Shown here piece after piece: positions 24,365-32,540 of a stretch of DNA of 64,000 nt (within the stretch, counting starts at the first letter, position 1; every line of letters starts with the position of its first letter). The stretch comes from DATMER01 sp040349255. GTDB lineage: Bacteria > Acidobacteriota > Thermoanaerobaculia > Multivoradales > UBA5704. A program made the translations under genes and the position numbers. The stretch is from the NCBI GenBank assembly GCA_040349255.1, contig JBEQUE010000111.1, positions 1 to 64,000 on the forward strand, written 5' to 3'. A model generated the notes under the pieces. It was not told the origin of the DNA. It worked only from the letters and a program-made list of their open reading frames with translations, and ran no database searches.

Positions 24365-25234
24365 ATGGCCGTCTATGGTCGCAGCTACCGGCGCTACTCG
24401 GGTGAGACCACGCCCGCCTGGTCGCGCTTTCTCATTCTGCCGCGCTACGCGTACGAGACGGTCTTCAAGAGCAAGCTCTTCCTGATCTTCTATGCGCTGT
24501 GCTTCCTGGTTCCGTTCGTGGGGCTGTTGTACATCTACCTGTGCAACAACCTCAACGTGCTGAGCTTCCTGCAGGTGCCCGAGAGCGAGCTCACGGAGTT
24601 TTTCACGATCGGCAAGGCCTTCTTCTACCGGGGGATGTGGATCCAGGGCGCCGCGTCCTTCATCCTGGTCTTCCTGGTGGGGCCGGCCGTCGTGGCGCCC
24701 GACCTGCGCAACAACGGCCTCGCGCTCTATCTGTCGCGGCCGTTCGCGCGCAGCGAGTACGTGCTCGGCAAACTGTCGGTGCTGCTCATCCTGCTCTCGT
24801 CGATCACCTGGGTGCCGGGGCTCCTGCTCTTCGGGTTCCAGGCCGTCCAGGACCCGAAGTGGCTGATGCCTCACCTGGGCCTCGCGTTCGCGGTCTTCGT
24901 CGGGAGCTGGACGTGGATCCTCTTCCTGTCGCTCCTCGCGCTGACCATCTCGGCCTGGGTGAAGTGGATGCCGGTCGCCCGCATCGCGATGGCCGTCCTG
25001 TTCTTCGTGAGCATCGGTTTCGCCAACGCGATCAACGAGATGCTCGACACCTGGTGGGGCCACCTGATCTCGGCCTGGTATCCCATGGCCTCGATCTGGA
25101 TCAGCCTGTTCGGCATGCCGCCGAGCGACAACGTGCCGCCGGCGGCCGCCTCCTGGGCGGCGCTGGCGGTCGGCTCCGTGCTCTGCCTCTGGCTCCTCTC
25201 CCGCCGCATCCGGGCGTACGAGGTGGTCCGGTGA
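24365..25234 (+). CDS. ABC-2 type permease (1)
   Basis: A 289-aa membrane subunit with six hydrophobic helices (e.g. FLIFYALCFLVPFVGLLYIY and ASFILVFLVGPAVVAPDL) and a cytoplasmic N-terminal arm. The layout is that of ABC-2 exporters, and LALYLSRPFARSEYVLGKL is a family-like coupling segment. It lies between two ATPase genes and probably partners the preceding one. Its stop overlaps the next GTG start. The exported substrate is unknown. Confidence 0.85.
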   Translation: MAVYGRSYRRYSGETTPAWSRFLILPRYAYETVFKSKLFLIFYALCFLVPFVGLLYIYLCNNLNVLSFLQVPESELTEFFTIGKAFFYRGMWIQGAASFILVFLVGPAVVAPDLRNNGLALYLSRPFARSEYVLGKLSVLLILLSSITWVPGLLLFGFQAVQDPKWLMPHLGLAFAVFVGSWTWILFLSLLALTISAWVKWMPVARIAMAVLFFVSIGFANAINEMLDTWWGHLISAWYPMASIWISLFGMPPSDNVPPAAASWAALAVGSVLCLWLLSRRIRAYEVVR

Positions 25235-26211
25235 GCGCCGTGATGCAGAGGAACCCGATCGCCCTCGAGCCCGCCGTGGCCGCGGACCGCCGGGTGGTCA
25301 TCGACAACGTCTCGAAGTTCTACGGCGAGGTCCTGGGGATCAACAACGTCCACCTGTCGATCCCGCCCGGGATCACCGGCCTGGTGGGTCCGAACGGCTC
25401 GGGCAAGACCACGCTGATGAACCTCATGGTGGGCCTGATCCAGCCGACGCGCGGCAGCATCCGCATCCTGGGCGTGCCCACGGACCGGCCCGAGGAGCTG
25501 TTCCGGATGGTCGGCTACTCGACCCAGTACGACGCCTTCCCTCCGGGCCTGACCGGCTACGAGTTCGTCTACTCCTTCCTGCGCATTTACGGCTTCGGCC
25601 ATGAGGACGCGGACCGGATGACCTGGGAGTCGATCGGCCGGGTGGGCCTCACCGAGGCCGCGGAGCGCAAGGTGGCCGGCTACAGCAAGGGCATGCGGCA
25701 GCGCATCAAGTTGGCCCAGTCCATCGCCCACCACCCCTGGGTGCTGATCCTGGACGAGCCGCTGAACGGCCTGGACCCCATGGCGCGGGCCGAGGTCATC
25801 GCGCTCTTCCGCGAGCTGGCCGACGCCGGCATGCATGTCATCGTGTCGAGCCACATCCTGCACGAGGTCGATCTGATCTCCGACCAGGTGGTGCTGATCA
25901 ACGGCGGCTACATCGTGGCCGAGGGGGACATCGGCGGCGTGCGCGACGAGATGGAGGAGGAGCATCCCGTGCAGGTGCTCATCCGCTGCGACAAGCCGTC
26001 GCTCCTGGCTTCGAAGGTGTTCGAGCACGACCATGTGGTCGAGGCGCGGCTCCACGAGGGCGGGCTCCTGGTGCGGACCCGGAACGCCGACCGTTTCTAT
26101 ATGCTTCTCAACCAGGTGGTGCTGGAGACCGGGCTCACGGTCGAGACGGTGATGCCGACCGACGCCGACGCGAACGCGATCTACCAGTACCTGATCGGAG
26201 AGACGTCGTGA
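25231..26211 (+). CDS. ABC transporter ATP-binding protein (2)
   Basis: A 326-aa ATPase paralogous to the first of this operon: Walker A GPNGSGKTT, signature YSKGMRQ, Walker B LILDEPLNGLDP and switch His in IVSSHIL. A C-terminal domain of ~90 residues follows. The GTG overlapping the previous stop (GTGA) is taken as start; an ATG 12 nt later is an alternative. It is coupled to the second permease by another GTGA overlap. Confidence 0.92.
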   Translation: MSAVMQRNPIALEPAVAADRRVVIDNVSKFYGEVLGINNVHLSIPPGITGLVGPNGSGKTTLMNLMVGLIQPTRGSIRILGVPTDRPEELFRMVGYSTQYDAFPPGLTGYEFVYSFLRIYGFGHEDADRMTWESIGRVGLTEAAERKVAGYSKGMRQRIKLAQSIAHHPWVLILDEPLNGLDPMARAEVIALFRELADAGMHVIVSSHILHEVDLISDQVVLINGGYIVAEGDIGGVRDEMEEEHPVQVLIRCDKPSLLASKVFEHDHVVEARLHEGGLLVRTRNADRFYMLLNQVVLETGLTVETVMPTDADANAIYQYLIGETS

Positions 26212-27071
26212 GCGAGATTCTGCGAGAGGCGACGACCATGTCCGCTCCAGTTGCCGAAGGCCGCCCCTGGGGGCTGTGGAAGAGCCAGCTTCTGTCGGTC
26301 ATCCGGCTGGAGCTGAAGAAGGGCTTCCTGGGCAAGCGCTCGATCATGCTGATCCTGCTCGCGCTCCAGGCGCCGTTCATCCTGGGCCTGCGCGCGATCC
26401 TGCCGGGCACCGTGGACGACCCGGCGAACCTCCTGACCGCCACGCAGGGGTTCTCCGTGGCCTACCAGTTCATCCTGCGGATGGTGGTCTTCCTGGGGTG
26501 CGTGACCATCTTCGGCAACCTGGTCCGCCGCGAGGTGATGGACCGCAGCCTGCACTACTACTTCCTGTCGCCGATCCGCCGGGAGCTGCTGGTCGTGGCG
26601 AAGTACCTGACCGGCCTGATCGCGGCGGTGACGCTGTTCAGCGCCTCGACCGCGCTGTCCTTCTTCCTGGCCTATGCGCCGCACACCGGCGTCCAGCGCT
26701 TCATGCTGCACGGCGGCGGCCTCGGCCACCTGGGGTCCTACCTGGTGGCGACCGTGCTCGGGTGCATCGGCTACGGCGCGGTGTTCCTCGCCTTCGGCTT
26801 TTTCTTCAAGAACCCGGCGATCCCGGCGCTGCTGGTGTTCGGGTGGGAAGGGATCAACTTCCTGCTGCCACCGTTCCTCAAGAAGATCAGCATCATCCAC
26901 TACGTGCAGTCCTTCTGCCCGGTGCCGTTCGACCAGGGTCCGCTGGCGATCCTCACGGCCGCGCCGCCGGCCTGGGTGTCGATCCCGGGCGTGCTCCTGG
27001 TCTCGGCGGTTCTCCTTGCGGTCTCCGCGTGGAAGATCCGGAAGATGGAGATCAACTACGAGGAAGCCTGA
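26208..27071 (+). CDS. ABC-2 type permease (2)
   Basis: A 287-aa membrane subunit with six predicted helices. LVRREVMDRSLHYYFLSPIRRELL is the typical ABC-2 coupling segment, and FGFFFKNPAIPALLVFGW resembles TM4-5 of such exporters. GTG start overlapping the stop of ATPase 2. Together the four genes encode two ATPase/permease pairs or one heteromeric exporter; the adjacent sigma/anti-sigma genes hint at stress-regulated export (inference). Confidence 0.85.
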   Translation: MSEILREATTMSAPVAEGRPWGLWKSQLLSVIRLELKKGFLGKRSIMLILLALQAPFILGLRAILPGTVDDPANLLTATQGFSVAYQFILRMVVFLGCVTIFGNLVRREVMDRSLHYYFLSPIRRELLVVAKYLTGLIAAVTLFSASTALSFFLAYAPHTGVQRFMLHGGGLGHLGSYLVATVLGCIGYGAVFLAFGFFFKNPAIPALLVFGWEGINFLLPPFLKKISIIHYVQSFCPVPFDQGPLAILTAAPPAWVSIPGVLLVSAVLLAVSAWKIRKMEINYEEA

Positions 27072-27075
27072 CCGT

Positions 27076-28056
27076 CTGCGGATCTGCGGGCTGGCGGCGG
27101 CGCTGCTCCTGAGCGCCGCCCCGGCGGCGTTTGCCGCGTCCGAGGATCTCCCCGGGACCTTCCTGAAGCTCGTCAATGCCCAGCGCGAGCGCGAGGGTCT
27201 CCGTCCTCTCGTCCTCGATCCGGCGCTCTCCCGCGCGGCCCAGGCGCACGCGGACGACATGACGGCCCGCCAGGTGGTCGGCTTCGCCACGCCGGAAGGC
27301 CGGCAGGTGGAGGACTGGATCCGGGCGGCGGGCTACAACTTCCAGCTCGTCACCGAGAAGCTCGCCACCACGCCCGACCCGCCTGAGGCCATGGCCGCGG
27401 ACTGGGCTCGCTGGCCGGACTCGAACCGCAAGAGCCTGCTGAACCCGGACGTCCGGGACCTGGGAGTCGGGATCGGCGAGGTGAAGGGGACGCCGGTCTA
27501 CGTCTTCGTCCTGGCCCGCTCCGAGAAGAGCTACCTGGAGCGCTACGTCGCGGAGCTCTACGAGAGGCAGGAGCTGGCGCTCCGGAGCCTCGACACGCTG
27601 CGGGAGGATCTCCTGGGCCGGATCAACGAGGCGAGAGCCGGCGCGAAAATCCAGCCGCTGACCAGGCATCCCGCCCTGGAGCGCGCCGCCCAGGAGTACG
27701 CCGAAGGGATCCTCGTTGCTCTCCACTTCGGCTCCGACCAGCCGCTCAAGGCCGCGGGCTCCCTGGCCGCCAAGGTGAAGGCCCAGGGTTACCGGTCGGC
27801 CGGCTATCTCGGGACGATTGGAGAGCGGGTCGTGTTCGACGCGCTGACGCCGGACCAGGCGCTGTCCGCGCTGCTCGGAGAGGACCAGGGCCGGCGCTCG
27901 ACGCTCCTCGGCCGCGGCTTCACCCAGATGGGGATCGGAGTCGCCTTCGAGCGCACCGCGGAAGGCTTCCGCGTGGTCTGGGTGCAGTGCCTGGCCCGCC
28001 CCGCAGCCACGCCGACGACCGCCAACGCGCAGGAGGAACCGGAGGGGGGACGCTGA
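27076..28056 (+). CDS. secreted protein with two CAP (SCP/PR-1-like) domains
   Basis: About 326 aa. A signal peptide (RICGLAAALLLSAAPAAFA) leads into two CAP-like domains: FLKLVNAQREREGLRPLVLDPALSRAAQAHADDM in the first (~25-165) and LGRINEARAGAKIQPLTRHPALERAAQEYAEGI in the second (~180-310). The second ends MGIGVAFER...VWVQCLA. No ATG, GTG or TTG sits at the signal peptide. The frame offers CTG at 27076 (used here, with GAGGA 11 nt upstream) or TTG at 27016 inside the permease gene, so the start is uncertain. The gene follows the ABC operon by only 4 nt and may be cotranscribed. Confidence 0.75.
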   Translation: MRICGLAAALLLSAAPAAFAASEDLPGTFLKLVNAQREREGLRPLVLDPALSRAAQAHADDMTARQVVGFATPEGRQVEDWIRAAGYNFQLVTEKLATTPDPPEAMAADWARWPDSNRKSLLNPDVRDLGVGIGEVKGTPVYVFVLARSEKSYLERYVAELYERQELALRSLDTLREDLLGRINEARAGAKIQPLTRHPALERAAQEYAEGILVALHFGSDQPLKAAGSLAAKVKAQGYRSAGYLGTIGERVVFDALTPDQALSALLGEDQGRRSTLLGRGFTQMGIGVAFERTAEGFRVVWVQCLARPAATPTTANAQEEPEGGR

Positions 28057-28100
28057 TCCCGACCCTGGAAACAAGGTGCGGCGCAGGGTAAGATCCAGGG

Positions 28101-28580
28101 ATGCGGCGTCGCGTGTATCTGGAAACAACGATTATCAGCTACCTCACCGCTCGTCCGAGCCGGAGCGTGCTCAGTGCGGCGCACCAGCAGATCACGATAG
28201 AGTGGTGGGAACGGCGCCGACAGCACTTCGACCTTCTCGTGTCCGAGCTTGTGCTTCGCGAGGCCGAAGCCGGCAACCCGGAGGCGGCCCGGCGCCGGCT
28301 GGAGATCCTGGCCGGTCTGCCGCGTCTCGCTTTGACGGAGGACGCAGTTCAGTTGGCGGGCGACTTCATGAGGAAAGGACTCTTGCCGGAGAAGGCGGCG
28401 GAGGACGGTCTGCACATCGCGATTGCCACGGCGCATGATGTGGACTACCTCCTGACCTGGAACTGCGCTCACATCGCGAATCCGGAAATTCAGGAGAGGC
28501 TGGCGAAGTTCCTCTTTGAGAGAGGTCTCGTTCTGCCGTTCATCTGCACGCCCGAGGAGCTGCTTGGAGGCCAGTCATGA
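28101..28580 (+). CDS. PIN-domain protein, VapC-like toxin (Glu variant)
   Basis: A 159-aa PIN-like protein. The first catalytic position, normally Asp, is Glu8 (VYLETTIISYLT). LVSELVLREAEAG carries the second acidic site and AAEDGLHIAIATAHDVDYLLTWN the third and fourth. This ETT/ETS subfamily is widely annotated as VapC toxin. The downstream 72-aa gene overlaps by 4 nt (ATGA) and is its likely antitoxin, so the toxin comes first. A TAAGAT hexamer ends 6 nt before the ATG. Confidence 0.8.
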   Translation: MRRRVYLETTIISYLTARPSRSVLSAAHQQITIEWWERRRQHFDLLVSELVLREAEAGNPEAARRRLEILAGLPRLALTEDAVQLAGDFMRKGLLPEKAAEDGLHIAIATAHDVDYLLTWNCAHIANPEIQERLAKFLFERGLVLPFICTPEELLGGQS

Positions 28581-28795
28581 GCGAGGATCCGATCGTTCAG
28601 GAAGTCCGCCGCGTCCGGCAGGAGCATGCGGCCAGGTTCAACCACGACCTGGATGCGATCGTCGCTGACCTCAAGCGATCCGAAGAGGAGCGGGACCCGG
28701 CTCGGTCGCCGCTCGTTTCGCCGCCGGAGAACAGGGAGGCTGTACCAAGCCCCGCTCGTCACCGCGCTGCTGTGGCCCTGCGGCGTATCGGCTGA
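28577..28795 (+). CDS. small antitoxin-like protein paired with PIN toxin
   Basis: A 72-aa protein. The DPIVQEVRRVRQEHAARFNHDLDAIVADLKRSE core is the short helical family found next to ETT-type PIN genes; its partner role is inferred from that pairing and the ATGA overlap. The last ~30 residues (ENREAVPSPARHRAAV...) look less conserved and may derive from a frameshift or read-on. Its stop abuts the stop of the convergent gene directly. Confidence 0.65.
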   Translation: MSEDPIVQEVRRVRQEHAARFNHDLDAIVADLKRSEEERDPARSPLVSPPENREAVPSPARHRAAVALRRIG

Positions 28796-29527
28796 CTAGC
28801 CGCAGAACCGGAAGTGCTCCGCGAATTTGCGGATCTCCTCCGGATCGGCGTTGGTGCCGGCGAGGTCCAGCTCCTTGGCGGGTTTGCCCGGGTCGGGATC
28901 GGGCCCGAACCAGATGCCGACGCGGACGCGGCTGCTCTGGTTGGGACAGCCGAAGAGCATCGTGGTGGTGATGCCGTTCGTGGTCTTGCCGTCGTGGTTG
29001 ACCTCTCCGCGGCTGGCGGTGAAGGCGATCTTGTGGCCGTTCACCTCCACCTCGCCGCGGCGGAGGATGTCGATCCCGGTGGCCCGGGTCTTGACGTCCA
29101 GCCAGTCGGGCGCCGGGCCCTTGCCCGACACATAGTCCTCCAGCTCCTTGCCCTGGCGACCAACCCGCCGCGCCTTCACGTAGATGAAGCCGCGTTCCTT
29201 GAATCCTCCCGACTCCTTGCCGCGCTCGGGGGTGGTGCCCGCGGGCGGCGGATCGTCGGTGAACATCGCCATGTCCATGATGAACGGGATCGAGAAGGTG
29301 CCCATGGGGTAGTAGCCCTCGGGCAGCTTTTCGTACGGGAGCACTTCCTTGGTCCGCGCCTCCCGCTTCACCGGGTCGGTCCAGCCCTCCGCCAGCTCCT
29401 TGCCCTGGCGGTAGGTGATGTACGTCAGCACGGCCATGACGACCATGGCCAGGACCACCAGCGCGGCGCAGCCGCAGCCGATGTACACCCAGGGTGACGT
29501 CTGTTTCTTCGGCGCGCCGGGTTGCAT
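28796..29527 (-). CDS. membrane-anchored hypothetical protein
   Basis: A 243-aa protein of unknown function. A Gly/Cys-rich transmembrane helix (WVYIGCGCAALVVLAMVVMA, ~12-34) is followed by ~200 residues of soluble domain with YYPMGTFSIPFIMDMAMF and SSRVRVGIWFGPDPD. I do not recognise the family. The ATG overlaps the argS stop (TGATG), so it is the second gene of an argS operon; a GTG one codon earlier is possible. Stops of this gene and the convergent antitoxin gene are adjacent with no gap. Confidence 0.6.
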   Translation of the reverse strand: MQPGAPKKQTSPWVYIGCGCAALVVLAMVVMAVLTYITYRQGKELAEGWTDPVKREARTKEVLPYEKLPEGYYPMGTFSIPFIMDMAMFTDDPPPAGTTPERGKESGGFKERGFIYVKARRVGRQGKELEDYVSGKGPAPDWLDVKTRATGIDILRRGEVEVNGHKIAFTASRGEVNHDGKTTNGITTTMLFGCPNQSSRVRVGIWFGPDPDPGKPAKELDLAGTNADPEEIRKFAEHFRFCG

Positions 29528-31446
29528 CACATCTTCTCCGGGATGGGGACTCCCAACAGCTCGGCCAGGGTCTCCAGGCCGCGGCGGAAGATCTGCACCG
29601 TGGCGAGACGGGCCGACCGCACGGCCTCGTTCTTCTCCTGGAGGATCGGATGCTTATGGTAGAGGGCATTGAAGCGCTGCGCCAGGCCCAGGGCGTGGCG
29701 GGCGATCAGGGAGAGCTCCAGGCTCTCGGCCCCCTTCTCGACCAGCTCGCCGGTCTCGGCCACGGCGACGGCCAGGTCCCAGAGGTCCTCGCCGAAGACC
29801 TCGGCGGGCAGGTTTCCGACCTCCTCGGCCTGGATGTCGTCCGGCAGCTTGGCTTCCCGCAGGCGCCGGCGGATGTTCTTCGCCCGCACCAGCGAGTACT
29901 GGAGGTACGGCCCGGACTCGCCCTCGAAGCTCAGGGCTTCGTCGAAGTCGAAGGCGATCACCCGATTCGTGGTGGCCTTGACCATGAAGAAGCGCAGGGC
30001 GGCGGTGGCGATCTGCTTCGCGAGACCGTCGAGCTCGGAGTCCGAGAGGTCGCGGTTGCGGGTCCCGATCTCCTCGCGGCTCTTGGCGATGAGCTGGTCC
30101 ATGAGGTCGTCCGCCTTGACGCCGATGCCCTTGCGGCCGGACATCTCCAGCGACTTACCCTCTTCGTCGCCCTCGGTCAGGTAGCCGAGCAGGCGGGCGG
30201 TGGCCGTGGACAGGGCGACCATCTCGTAGGCGAAGTGGATCGAGCGGTCGGCCTCGGACGGATGGCCGAGGGCCTGGAGGCCGGCGCGCACGATCTTCTG
30301 GAGATAGCTCTGGCGGGCGTCGATGACGTTGATCACCCGCTGCGCCTGGCCGAACACGGGATGGCCCTCGACGCCGTCGCCGGTCGTCTCCCAGACCCCC
30401 TCTTCCTGCCAGAAGCGGTAGCCGAAGTCCATGCCGAGCAGGCCGAACTTCCAGAGCTGATAGGCGATGTCCTTGCCGACGTAGGTCACCGTGCCGTCGG
30501 AGCGGATGATGACCTTGTCGGGGTCCTCCAGGCCGGCGAACTCCGCGCTCTGGGAGAGCGGCATGACCCAGCAGCCCTTGTTCTTGCCTTCCGTCTCCAG
30601 GAGGACGGCGCCGCTCTCCTTGAGCTGCTCGAACGCCCTGGCGAAGAAGTTGAGGCTCAGGATCTGGCTCTCCCGGGTCAGGAGGTCGTAGGAGATGTCG
30701 AGCCGGCCCATGGTCGCGAGGTGCCGGCCGACGACCCTCCGCGCCACGAAGTGGCCGAGGTCGGCGCGCTCGCCCTGCCCGGTCTCGAGCTCGTGCAGGG
30801 TCTCGCGCCGGAAGCGCAGGCGCTCCTTGTCCTCCTCGTACCAGCGGCCCACCTCGCTGTAGAGGTCCCAGCAGTAGTAGTCGAAGGGCTCCGGGATCGC
30901 CGCGATCTCTTCCTTGGACAGGCCGCGGAGGTCGACGAAGCCGACGATCACGTCCGCGAGCTGGACTCCGGTGTCGTCGATGTAGTTCTGGACCTCGACG
31001 CGGTAGCCCAGGCTCTTCAAGGCCCGGGCGAGGACGTCGCCGAGGACCGCGTTGCGCAGGTGGCCGATGTGGGCCGCCTTGTTCGGGTTGATGTTGGTGT
31101 GCTCGATGACCACCTTCCCGGGCCGCCGTCCGGCGGGCAGGAGGGGGGCTTCCAGGAGCTGGGCGGCCACGGCCGGCCGGTCGAGGTAGAAGTTCAGGTA
31201 GCCGGCTCCCTGCACCTGGACGTCGCGGACAAGGGCCGGGCGCTGGAGGGCGCCGGCCAGCTCCTCGGCGATGGCGCGCGGGTTGCGCTTCAGCACCCGG
31301 GCGAGCTGCATGCCGGCCGGGGAGGCCAGGTCGCCCAGCTCGCGGCGGGGCGGCACCTCGATCACCGGCGGATGTTCGACGCCGAAGCGCTCCCGGATCG
31401 CCCGGGCCAGCTCCTCGGCGAGTTGGGCCTTCAATTCGGTCCACAT
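29527..31446 (-). CDS. argS: arginine-tRNA ligase
   Basis: Class I arginyl-tRNA synthetase, 639 aa. The HIGH motif is intact in INPNKAAHIGHLRNAVLG; the KMSKS equivalent is the reduced MSGRKGIGVKADDLMD typical of ArgRS. The N-terminal Add1 domain and the C-terminal anticodon-binding helix bundle (ESGPYLQYSLVRAKNIRRRL onward) are present. It is slightly longer than E. coli ArgS (577 aa), with extra sequence in the catalytic insertion. The promoter box TAGACT lies 9 nt before the ATG, with no ribosome site. It is divergent from the macro-domain gene. Confidence 0.96.
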   Translation of the reverse strand: MWTELKAQLAEELARAIRERFGVEHPPVIEVPPRRELGDLASPAGMQLARVLKRNPRAIAEELAGALQRPALVRDVQVQGAGYLNFYLDRPAVAAQLLEAPLLPAGRRPGKVVIEHTNINPNKAAHIGHLRNAVLGDVLARALKSLGYRVEVQNYIDDTGVQLADVIVGFVDLRGLSKEEIAAIPEPFDYYCWDLYSEVGRWYEEDKERLRFRRETLHELETGQGERADLGHFVARRVVGRHLATMGRLDISYDLLTRESQILSLNFFARAFEQLKESGAVLLETEGKNKGCWVMPLSQSAEFAGLEDPDKVIIRSDGTVTYVGKDIAYQLWKFGLLGMDFGYRFWQEEGVWETTGDGVEGHPVFGQAQRVINVIDARQSYLQKIVRAGLQALGHPSEADRSIHFAYEMVALSTATARLLGYLTEGDEEGKSLEMSGRKGIGVKADDLMDQLIAKSREEIGTRNRDLSDSELDGLAKQIATAALRFFMVKATTNRVIAFDFDEALSFEGESGPYLQYSLVRAKNIRRRLREAKLPDDIQAEEVGNLPAEVFGEDLWDLAVAVAETGELVEKGAESLELSLIARHALGLAQRFNALYHKHPILQEKNEAVRSARLATVQIFRRGLETLAELLGVPIPEKM

Positions 31447-31455
31447 GGCGGGCAG

Positions 31456-31461
31456 AGTCTA
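31456..31461 (-). promoter_or_regulatory. -10 box (TAGACT) of argS
   Basis: TAGACT on the minus strand ends 9 nt before the argS ATG. There is no Shine-Dalgarno, so a leaderless mRNA is likely. Confidence 0.45.
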
Positions 31462-31484
31462 CACTATGGGTATGAAGCCCTTGA

Positions 31485-31490
31485 TATCAT
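31485..31490 (+). promoter_or_regulatory. -10 box (TATCAT) of macro-domain gene
   Basis: TATCAT (5 of 6 to TATAAT) ends 8 nt before the ATG at 31499 and selects that start among four in-frame ATGs. Confidence 0.45.
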
Positions 31491-31498
31491 CCCTGCCG

Positions 31499-32071
31499 AT
31501 GGCATCCGCAGGGGATTCCGGCGACGCGATGACCGAAAACAGGATGACGGTGACCCTGGAGCACACCCAGCTCGAGATCCTCGAAGGGGACATCACGGAG
31601 CTGGAGGTGGACGCGATCGTCAACCCGGCCAACGAGCAGCTCCAGCTCGGCTCGGGGGTGGCCGGAGCCATCCGCGAGCGCGGCGGACCGTCGATCCAGG
31701 TGGAGTGCGACAAGATCGGCGGGACCCCGGTGGGCACGGCGGTGATGACCAACGCCGGCCATCTCAAGGCGAAGCGGGTGATCCACGCCGTCGGTCCCCG
31801 GATGGGAGAGGGCGAGGAGGACAGGAAGCTGGCCTCGGCCGTCCGCGCCTCCCTGGCCCTGGCCGACCGCCGCGGCCTGAAGTCGATCGCCATGCCCGCG
31901 ATCTCGACCGGCAACTTCGGCTTCCCGCTCGACCGGGCGGCCCGCATCATCCTGACCGAGATCCAGCGCTTCCTTCAAGGCGGAACGAAGCTGGAACGGG
32001 TCGTCGTCTGCCTGCACGGCGACGACGCGTTCCAGACGTTCAAGCGCGAGCTGCGACGCGGCTTCCGCTAG
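31499..32071 (+). CDS. macro domain protein (ADP-ribose-binding/hydrolase, YmdB/Af1521-like)
   Basis: A 190-aa macro domain. LEILEGDITELEVDAIVNPANEQLQLGSGVAGAI, in pieces, shows the GD-I-T and VNPAN motifs; RVIHAVGPRM and IAMPAISTGNFGFPLDRAA are the phosphate-binding loop (SxGNFGFP). Likely roles are binding ADP-ribose or removing it from proteins or from O-acetyl-ADP-ribose. Start chosen by a -10 box 8 nt upstream; ATGs at 31529 and 31544 are alternatives closer to the domain. It is divergent from argS. The 54-bp repeat follows its stop immediately. Confidence 0.88.
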   Translation: MASAGDSGDAMTENRMTVTLEHTQLEILEGDITELEVDAIVNPANEQLQLGSGVAGAIRERGGPSIQVECDKIGGTPVGTAVMTNAGHLKAKRVIHAVGPRMGEGEEDRKLASAVRASLALADRRGLKSIAMPAISTGNFGFPLDRAARIILTEIQRFLQGGTKLERVVVCLHGDDAFQTFKRELRRGFR

Positions 32072-32072
32072 A

Positions 32073-32126
32073 GCTCCCTCTCCCCCGGCACGGGGGAGAG
32101 GGCTGGGGAGAGGGGGAACGGGATCA
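32073..32126. repeat. 54-bp palindromic repeat, copy 2
   Basis: Exact inverted copy of 10397-10450. It begins 2 nt after the macro-domain stop, and its other end supplies the TGA stop of the minus-strand gene at 32124. It separates convergent genes and may terminate both. Confidence 0.85.
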
Positions 32127-32540
32127 AGCCACGAAGTAAGCACTGGCCCGCACCTGCAGCCGGGCCCGGGGCTCGAAGCCGCTGCCGACCAAGGCGAAGG
32201 CGCTGGAGCTGCCGAGGACGGGCAGCACGATCCAGCCGTCGAAGCTGTCGCCTCCGGCGTAGGGCGGGACGACGGGCTCGATCTCGGCGATCTTGGTCCA
32301 GTGCTCCTCCTCCGGGTCGAACGAGGCCCTGAGCTCGACGTAGGCACGGTCGAGATCGATGGTCCTCTGGCCCGACGGATGCCAGATCGAGAAGACGAAA
32401 CGAACTTCGTCGTAGGAGCTTGTCCCGAGAAAGGCCTTTCCCGCCACTACCAATGGGAAGGTGAAAGAGCCCTGGGAGTCGGTGGCGAAGATCTCCGGTG
32501 TGGGATCGAACACCACCTGGCGCGGAGGGGTCGAGCTCAT
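32124..32540 (-). CDS. hypothetical protein (138 aa)
   Basis: A 138-aa soluble protein with no recognised family. It starts MSSTPPRQVVFDPTPEIFAT; the body alternates short beta-like stretches (TFPLVVAGKAFLG, VRFVFSIWHP, RAYVELRASF, WIVLPVLGSSSAFAL), suggesting a beta-sandwich. AGGAGGAGAG precedes the ATG, which overlaps the stop of the aldolase gene (ATGA), so both are one transcript. Its stop codon is the end of the 54-bp repeat. Confidence 0.6.
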   Translation of the reverse strand: MSSTPPRQVVFDPTPEIFATDSQGSFTFPLVVAGKAFLGTSSYDEVRFVFSIWHPSGQRTIDLDRAYVELRASFDPEEEHWTKIAEIEPVVPPYAGGDSFDGWIVLPVLGSSSAFALVGSGFEPRARLQVRASAYFVA

